Part shown: positions 56,831-64,000 of the stretch, in pieces
Position numbering within the stretch: position 1 is the stretch's first letter
How the letters are laid out: each line of letters begins with the position of its first letter
NCBI RefSeq assembly: GCF_963678635.1
Contig: NC_087070.1
Location: 22,309,419 to 22,373,418 of the forward strand
DNA from: Symsagittifera roscoffensis
Taxonomy: Eukaryota > Xenacoelomorpha > Acoela > Convolutidae
Direction: 5' to 3'
DNA: 64,000 bases
Translations under genes and position numbers: made by a program
The notes under the pieces: model-generated
The model's input: only the letters and a program-made list of their open reading frames with translations
The model's database searches: none
Told to the model about the DNA's origin: nothing

Positions 56831-58620
56831 TTACTCTTTGCTGAAACATTTAATTTGAAAATCGGCAAAACGAGAAAAAAGCGATTAAAATGGTTTTTTT
56901 GTCAGATAATTTTTCAGGCAAACTTTCCATGAAATATCGCAGATTTATGGAAATACAATTATGGAAATATATTTAACGGAATATTTGTGCTCGGGTGGCT
57001 TTTTTTTCTTCAGACAAAGTTCGACTTTTTAACTAGCCATTTTTGAAATAATTTTTTTTGCATCATTCAACAGGTATTATTGACCTAAGCGTAAATTCGA
57101 AAAAATATTTTACCTGTGACAATTGTCTAAAGTTATGGGGGTTTAAAGATTGCCAATTTGACCAAATTTGGACAATTAACGCGCGATATATTTCGCGCTA
57201 TTAATGTGTAAGTGGAGATTTAATCCGTCTTAGAAATCGTTCCAAATTGGTTGGAAGAAGCTTAATTGCCATAATTATTAACCTACTAGGAGCGAAATCT
57301 ATCACTTTGTACTTTATATGGCGTGTGCGGGGACGATTTTTGAATTATTAAATTTTATTATTATTTTTTTTCATTTCCTTTAATTTTTCAGATTTTTTTT
57401 TTCCGTAGACCGTAACAGGCACTCGGAACATTCAGGGCTCTGCCCTGACACAAGCAGTTTTTTCATATATCGAGAACCTCAAAAAATTTGAAATCAACTT
57501 GATATGACCTAATTTGCCCAAAAATACAGTCCTCAAAAACTTTTCTTGAATCAAAAAACTAATCAGTTGAAAGGGTTAATCTCCCGGATAAACCACATTA
57601 AGAGACTAGCCATCCGAATGATTGTAATATATTCCACAGTAAGTTATATTTTATAGCTGTTTTGTACCTCGCTGATACGATTTCTTTTTGAAAAAATCAT
57701 TCGTTGAGAACAGCGCCTGATTTGTTTGAAAGCAAAAGAAAGGCAACTTTTAAATCTAACTTCACGCAAAACATTCTCAGGCAAGTTTTTTAGTATTTGA
57801 AAATTTGAGTCTGAGATGTGCTTAGAATATAAAGTTAAACAAAAAACTTGTTTCAGCAAATAGTGATTTTGAAATTAAAAAGCGGAAATTTTTTTTCAGC
57901 TTTACATTTTCTTGTAGCCATGTAAAATATTATAGAAAAAATAGTCAACAGTCAATCAACGCAAGAAGAACAGATAAATAACAGCTGGAAAACTTGAAAG
58001 TTAAATTCTACGCTCGAAAATTTGACAAAAGTGCTTTTTTCTTCGATTGTTCAACAAAGAAACAACCAAATGAAATCGTTTTGACCATACACTTTATGTT
58101 TTGCTCAAAGACATTATGATTCAAATTGTGTGGCAATCATTTTTTCTTCGTGAAAAATTATGAAAACAGCTTTTTGTTTGAAATATAACCAATGTTTTTT
58201 CTTACGCTTCAAAATTTTGCAATTTGAGACTAGTTCAACAATTATGCAACTAACTGACCGAGTGGCTTTTTTAAAATAACCAAAACTCCATTTCCAAGAT
58301 TGTTTATTTTTTATCAAAAAGAAAAACTGTTTCACAAATCGGTATTCAAATAGAAAACAGAATAGATAGCCAACATAAGATTTCAATATAATTTTAAAAT
58401 GTTCAGGGCAAATATCATAATAGTTGAGAAATTGGCGTCAGTCATTCCTTCAGGTTGTTTCTGGTAGAACTGCAGTCTCTGAAACAGTATAGGGATTTAA
58501 AATAGTTCTTTTCTCGAAACTAAAAAACTGCTCTTTTTATTTATAAACTTTGAGCCAAAAAATGAAGTAAAACTGAACAACCCCACAACCGTCCACCGAA
58601 AACACCCGTATTGGAGTTCC
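56831..58620. other. Unassigned AT-rich sequence
   Basis: No supported gene. A short palindromic word CAGGGC-TCT-GCCCTG lies near 57434. Long open frames at 57644-57859 and 58114-58386 on the minus strand lack motifs and splice sites. Confidence 0.4.
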
Positions 58621-59520
58621 ATGTATAAAAATCGTTTATAATTGAGTTGCATTGTCAGTGTCCACAAAAGTGAAAACAAATCAATTCTAATCAATTAAAA
58701 ATGGATTATAATATTACTATTTTTCGAGGCAACAAAATCCTTTTTTCATCCAGTAAAATCAAATTTTTTTCACTTTTGTGGACACTTACAGTGAAACCAA
58801 ATTATAATCAATTTTTTCCAGTTACTGAGATGCGAACTTCAACAAACATAAAGTCTTTTTCATGTTTTAAACTAAAGTTGATTACGTTGGTTACTTGTTC
58901 AATTTACTTTTTTTTCTGACTAACTTTGATATTTTCGTTACTTTTTTTATGTTACTCGAAAATTGAATTTTGTTCGTTTCAAAAATTTTGTTGAATTATT
59001 AGAAATTGGGGGGGGGGGGGGGTAAAGTTGGAGTTGGACTAATCTCCCTTCCATTACCCCCTATTGTTTGCTCATTTATAACAACCCCCCCCCCCAAAGG
59101 TAACGTTTGGTTCACAGTTTGGGGATGGGGGTTTAAGTGGGGAGGGGGTGTTTAAGTGGGGGAGTGGGAGTGGGGGGGGGGGGGGGGGGGTTCAAGTAGG
59201 AGTGGGGGTTCAAGTGGGATGGTGGCTAACGTTGGGATGCTGGCTAGTAACGGAGCAGAGCAAGGGGGTGGGTTCAGACGAGGGCGGTGGTGTTGGTTGT
59301 TCTGGTGAGAGGCTCAAAGCAAAAATATAGTGGACAAAAAAATCTATTTTAATGCGATTTCCTACTTATTATAAAATCCATTATAATGGATTTCAAATGA
59401 TTTATAATGCATTTTGTTTTGGCGAGAAAAAATGGATTTTTGTTGTCTGAACGTAACATGGGAATCGATAATATTTACAACAATTCAAACCACGAAAATC
59501 CATTATAATCTATTTGTTTT
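58620..59520. repeat. G-rich block flanked by ATAATCC words (third copy)
   Basis: AATCAATTATAA-type words and a TTTTCACTTTTGTGGACA inverted repeat (about 58660-58790), then G-runs of about 13 (59009) and 18 (59173), a C-run near 59086, GTTTAAGTGGGGG and GTTCAAGTGGG repeats, then CCATTATAATGGATTTC words at 59385-59510. Same composite as 7800-8840 and 20930-21510. Confidence 0.7.
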
Positions 59521-60028
59521 CTTTTTTCTTAAATGCGGGCATAAACTTAGTAAACAGAATTTTGGACTTCTCCTTCTTTCAAACTTCAAGTTAATTCAAT
59601 TATACCACTGTGAAACTCCTTGGATTTGAAAAAAAACAATATGATTGGCACTTTTGCAGCAAAAATTTCACATTTTTGCCTCAAAATGTTTTTGTTTAGA
59701 AAAAAAACATCGAATCAACAGATAATTGCTTAGTCGCGTTTTTCTTGATCTTTTTTTTTCCTGATTTTAACAATTTAAATGTATCAGAGCGTGCTTTTCT
59801 TCAGCTTATGGCTCAATTAAATTCAACTTCAGAGGTATCATATATTTTTTGGAAAGATTTTGAGGCTTTCGCCAAAAAAAAACAATCAAAAAATCATTGC
59901 GTCATGTATAGATGACAAAAATTATTGAGTTTTAGTCTATGCCAATTATTTGTTTTCCAGTTTCTTAAGATCCACGCCCCTATAATTCTATCAATTTCAA
60001 CAAAAAAATTATCATATTTTTTCTGCTT

Positions 60029-60092
60029 TGATTGTGTAACCAATCCTTGCCACTACCGCTCAACGTAGTGGCAAGGATTGGTCACACAATCA
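60029..60092. ncRNA. Near-perfect 28-bp-arm hairpin
   Basis: Left arm 60029-60056 and right arm 60065-60092 pair over 28 bp with one mismatch, around the 8-base loop CGCTCAAC. Arms read ACCAATCCTTGCCACTAC and GTAGTGGCAAGGATTGGT at the core. Transcribed, it would be a stable stem resembling a small-RNA precursor. It could equally be a tiny palindromic element. No transcript evidence exists in sequence alone. Confidence 0.5.
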
Positions 60093-60624
60093 TCATGCAA
60101 GAAAATTTTCGAAGATAACGACTAATTTATAACAAAAACAAGAAACATCAATTTTTTGCAAAAACTATAACTATGAACAAAATTATGAAAACTCAAAAAC
60201 AGTTCGAATTTGATATGAAAAAAGAAATATTGAACATTGCTGATTCACATTATGCGGGCTACACTGACAAAAATTTGAATCATCAACGAAATTTCCTCAA
60301 TAAAGACCAATGTTACAGTAAACAAAATGGGCAGAAAGTTTGAAGAAAAAGGTTAATATAATGCAATTTTTTTCACAAAAGTCGTATAAAAAACTAATTT
60401 TTGAATAGGTGTTTTTGGCTTCTCTAAGTCATTTAAATTTGTGTTTTGTATATGGAGCAACAACTCGATGACAAAAAACTCTTTCATCAGTTCTCTCGCA
60501 AGTCGGAATGTTTGCTGTTCAGACTTCTCAGAAAAGTCAGGGAAAATTGAAATCAGTGTAATTTTTCAAAAAACTACGACATCGTACGTATATTTAAATC
60601 TCGAGATCGGTTGTAACAAAATAT

Positions 60625-60960
60625 CCCGGGTTGACCAAACTCTGCAACCATACGTCGCACCATGCATGGTTCCGTGGAAGCCATGAAAAATTACCGACGT
60701 ATTTTTAAGTTAAAATAACACATTTTCCATCCATGGCGCGACGAATGGTTGCGCATTTTTTTTATTATGGGGAACTCCAATTAGATAATATTGATACATT
60801 TACCAGGGCTGTTGATAAATTATTTGTCACCATGGATGCTTGCATTGTATGATTACTATAGTACCATGCATGGTGCGTTGTTTTGATACCATGGAAACAT
60901 ATATGGCGCGACGTATGATTAACTAAGAACCATATTTAGCGCGACATAGAAACTCAAAAA
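60625..60960. repeat. ACCATGCATGGT palindrome cluster with a TIR end
   Basis: Starts with CCCGGGTTGACCAAA, the terminus of the element at 9704. It contains the perfect 12-bp palindrome ACCATGCATGGT twice (60659-60670 and near 60882) and several ATGGCGCGACG and ACCATGGA words. No matching right terminus was found. Probably a partial, diverged relative. Confidence 0.6.
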
Positions 60961-61352
60961 TGAAACTCAATATTCTCGTGAGCATCCAAAAAGTGCTCTG
61001 AACGACCTGAAAGACGGTGGTAGTAAAACCTTTTTTCCGCCGTTCAGAGCAAGTTCTAGCATTTATTGTTCTTTGAAAAAATACGTGGTTTTTAAAATTG
61101 CATTTTGGCTGATTGTGAATATTTAATGCGCAATAGTGTTCGTACTAAAAATAACTAATGCCAAGCAGAAATTATTGAAAAATGAAAAAGGACTGACTGC
61201 TTGAGAACTAGGCAACGCTGTTCGTTGCTTATTAGAGATTTTCAACCTAAAGTATCGGGTGGGGAGTTGATTTTAAGAAACTTAAAAAACTCTATAACCC
61301 TTTCATTTTGATTTTTTCATTTTTTAATCACACTGCAATAGAATCTAACATA

Positions 61353-62641
61353 CCGGGCTGAGGTGTTCGACTCATGATTCGACCGACACATTCAAACGGA
61401 GTCCGATTTTCGTCGTATATTAGGGCGGTCGAAGGAACACTATAGTCAAACTAAGTCGGATCATGGGTCGATCATGGTCGAATTATGAGTCGAACAGGGT
61501 CAATAGAGTCGAACAGGGTGGAATCAAAAGTCGAAATGGGTCGAACCATGACTCAAACAGGGTCGAATTTGGACTACTAGTTAAGAAGTTTTCGTTGCTA
61601 TTGAAAAGTGGACGCTGAAAATAAACTTTCAGGTGAAAGTTTGAAGAAAATAGTATATCGACACTGCTTTCAATAAGTATTGGTTATCTTTATTTGGACA
61701 TTATTTCCCCTTTTCGCCAGATAATTAAAACTTCAAAAGCATTTGGTGCAGCTGATAAAAGAAGAAACTACGAGAACCTATGTGCAAGTTCCATGAACCC
61801 GTGAAAGTGAAAACAGCTATAGAGATAAGTTTTATGAAAGTCGCACCGTCGCCGCCTTGGTCTAGAAAAGCGCATTACCGTCTCTGCATTGGTTTATTAC
61901 CCCTAAATTCAGTTCTGATTGATTCATTTAAAAGAAGTTTTGTTCGAAACACCGCTAAACACCGAGTCGTTCAAAATATAATGGACTGCGGTCGATCAAA
62001 CTTTCCTTCGTTCGGGCGAGTTCGTTCAAACCTAACTGGTTTGCTTCAAATACGTCAAAAACTTTATCCTTTAATTGGGTCGGTCGAAACATAGCCAGCT
62101 TGGGTTGAGTCGGTCGCAACATAGTTAGCTAGCAACAAACACAGTCGAAGTCGTTTTTTCTTTAATCAATTCGGTCAAAACATAACCAAATTGGGTCGAG
62201 TCGGTCAAAACTTAGCCATTTTTAAACGAAGCGGTCGAAACAGTTTTGGTCTGTTTGATTGAAACGTAAGTCCAACAACTCAATCTGCGCTACACGAATC
62301 TACGAGGCTCATTTTGGTGGCGTTTTCCATTATACTTTGCGACTGCCCAAGCTGAGGTGTTTGACAGATGATTTGACAAAAACAGTCAAATGATGTCCAA
62401 GTTTCGTTGTAGTTCCGGGCTTCGACTAATTCCCGATGAAGTCAAACAAAGTCGAACAAAGTCGCACAAAGTCGAGCAAAGTCGAACAAAGTCGAACAAA
62501 GTCGAGCAAAGTCGAGCAATGTCGAACAACTTGCAGTAACATCGAACAAACTCGAAAGAGGACATCTTTCGCCTGAAAAATTCGAAAACGGACGCCGTTG
62601 GACCATTTCGGTTTAATCATAAGTAGAACAGCTCAGCCCGG
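61353..62641. mobile_element. GTCGAA-rich element with 16-bp terminal inverted repeats
   Basis: CCGGGCTGAGGTGTTC at 61353-61368 is inverted at 62626-62641 with one mismatch. A further left-end copy (CCAAGCTGAGGTGTTTGAC) starts near 62347, so a shorter 0.3-kb unit may be nested or joined. The body is dominated by GTCGAAC, GTCGAAACATAGCC and similar words. No transposase was seen. Confidence 0.6.
62441..62560. repeat. 10-bp minisatellite GTCGAACAAA
   Basis: About ten tandem copies of GTCGA(A/G)CAAA with small variations, inside the GTCGAA-rich element. Confidence 0.85.
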
Positions 62642-62722
62642 GATGAACCTTAAATGAAAAATTAATAATAATTTAAGATAATGATCTTGAAACGAGCACT
62701 GTCATTAATTTGAATTAAATCT

Positions 62723-63335
62723 GAAACTTTAGAAAGAATTATCTGGTTTCTGGTATTATATTTTCATTGAAGTAAGTGAATAATGTTTTCTATTTCAGTA
62801 AAATATTCGGACAACTGTAGATGTACTACAATTTACTAAGTAGTATTGTATCGTAACCTGGATCCTAAGTGTGTTCGTTCCTAGGAGAGGAGGTGTCCTC
62901 GCATTAAACAAAAGGTGTCCTCAAATGTTTGGAAGACCCTCAACTTAAGATTTTGTAAACGAAACGAAATTTTCTCCCAAATAGCAGAAGAACCCCTAGT
63001 TGAGATCATGCTAGGCTTAGCTTAACAACAAAAGACACGATACATAATTCTTTCTAACTCCAATTTTTGGGTCCCTACTTAATGATTCTGGATAATTATA
63101 TGAATCCATTTAAATTTTGCAATTGTTTTGAACAAATGAACCTTCGACTTAATTGAAGTTTGATGTTTAAAGTGAAACTTTAGAAAAAACTATCTGGTTT
63201 CTGGTATTATATTTTCACTGAAGTAAGTGAATAAGGTTTTCTATATCAGTGAAATATTCAGACAGCTGTAGATGTACTACAATTTACTAAGAAGTATTGT
63301 ATCGTATCCTGGATCCTATGGGTGTTCGTTCCTAG
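62723..63335. repeat. Direct repeat pair of ~162 bp, spacing 451 bp
   Basis: 62723-62884 and 63174-63335 share GAAACTTTAGAAA, CTGGTTTCTGGTATTATATT, GTAGATGTACTACAATTTAC and GTGTTCGTTCCTAG with about 10% differences. Both copies keep a 27-base GTAAGT...CAG segment (62772-62798 and 63223-63249). Confidence 0.85.
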
Positions 63336-63443
63336 CGGCGATTTTGGCAGCGTAGCTTAACTGTTGGCAGCTGTAATTTATTATCTCAACCTGTGCTATA
63401 GTGTAAGGCAGAAAATCGAAATGATTTTCCAAGGGACAAGTTT
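63316..63443 (-). CDS. Possible terminal exon, 41 codons
   Basis: Acceptor ACTTTACGCAG, two bases of a split codon, then TCPLENHFDFLPYTIAQVE and IINYSCQQLSYAAKIAARNE to a stop. Composition is protein-like. It overlaps the end of the direct repeat at 63335, which weakens the case. No partner exon was found. Confidence 0.2.
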
Positions 63444-63604
63444 CTGCGTAAAGTATAGTCATTGAAAATATTGTCAAATTTTGAAATGAGAAAAAAGAAA
63501 TTATAGGGAACTTGGTGTACTGAAGACATTGGTAATGAACATTTACAATTAAAAACGTTTTCAAAAATGAAAAAAAAATCTATTTCAAACTCTGAAGGAA
63601 CGCT

Positions 63605-63960
63605 ATGTCTGTTTGTCCAGAGTGCGAAGAAAATTTCGAAGAAAGAACACGAGTTAATTTTTAAAGAACTTTTTTGAGAGATAGCTTCAACAAATCAATT
63701 GATCTGTGAGCAATCTTTCGCTGATTATGATCACATACTTGACTCAGATTTCAGCTCAATTTGGATTGAAAAAGACTTGGAGAGAAAAATCCGTCTATGC
63801 TTCAACAAGCTATCAAAATACAAAAAAAAATCTGGTTTGTTTAATTATTTACTACTGAAGCGTCTTAAGGGCACCTGCCAAGTCATTTTTACTTCAACTG
63901 GCTTAAAAATCAGGAGCTTGAAGAGTTGTTGAAAAAAAACAATGGAATTGAAAAAGTAGA
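63605..63960 (+). CDS. Protein-like plus-strand exon(s) at the window edge
   Basis: ATG at 63605 opens MSVCPECEENFEERTRVNF, with a CX2C pair, then a stop. From about 63699 a second frame reads ICEQSFADYDHILDSDFSS, IWIEKDLERKIRLCFNKLSK and KRLKGTCQVIF. From about 63873 a third frame reads SHFYFNWLKNQELEELLKKN to a GTAAGT at 63960. The frame changes may be introns or decay. It continues beyond the window. No family recognised; a transposase-derived or domesticated gene is possible. Confidence 0.25.
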
Positions 63961-64000
63961 GTAAGTCTTATTGATTTCAAAATATTTCATGAAAGTTATA

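Overview
The window looks like nuclear DNA of an invertebrate animal. It is AT-rich and almost wholly made of transposons and tandem repeats, with a few short intron-containing genes that use GT(A/G)AG donors and T-rich CAG/TAG acceptors. The sequence alone does not fix the phylum. There are three assembly gaps of exactly 200 N (1452-1651, 24593-24792, 55384-55583). No bacterial-type operons, CRISPR arrays, rRNA or tRNA genes were seen.

Layout: 1-1440 holds a 232-bp tandem duplication and a decayed minus-strand reverse transcriptase fragment. 1652-7300 is a complex satellite: a ~120-bp unit with a GCCC/GGGC hairpin, interspersed with eight ~310-bp long units and containing a 2,130-bp higher-order duplication. 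7300-13700 mixes G-rich/palindromic repeats, a predicted two-exon gene (8940-9479), a TIR element (9704-10590), two hAT-like MITEs with perfect 8-bp target duplications, and a terminal exon of a membrane protein (12506-12729). 13918-20866 is a complete, apparently very young Ty3/Gypsy element (element A) on the minus strand: indistinguishable 216-bp LTRs, 5-bp target duplication and one uninterrupted 1,948-residue Gag-Pol. 21816-23450 is a TIR repeat full of GCGGAATCCGC palindromes. 23499-24592 is the 3' part of a multi-exon membrane-protein gene running into a gap.

24793-30834 is repeat-rich and includes 2.3 copies of a 2,051-bp tandem unit. 30653-49835 is a tandem segmental duplication (3,032-bp unit) whose second copy is split by a 12.7-kb nest of a second Gypsy family (element B): a 5'-truncated body with an open pol, an LTR shared with a full-length but broken body, a second LTR, a slice of host DNA, another truncated body and a third LTR. 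49836-64000 contains candidate short exons, a second copy of the GCGGAATCCGC element, a second large G-rich block, a 28-bp-arm hairpin and GTCGAA-rich repeats.

How it fits together: elements A and B are related. Both start Gag with Met-Ala-Gln, their start codon spans the LTR/primer-binding-site junction, and both have DD35E integrases followed by long Ser/acidic C-terminal tails. The non-autonomous DNA elements sit between and inside the predicted genes. The host genes are small and mostly seen as single exons; their functions are not recognised.
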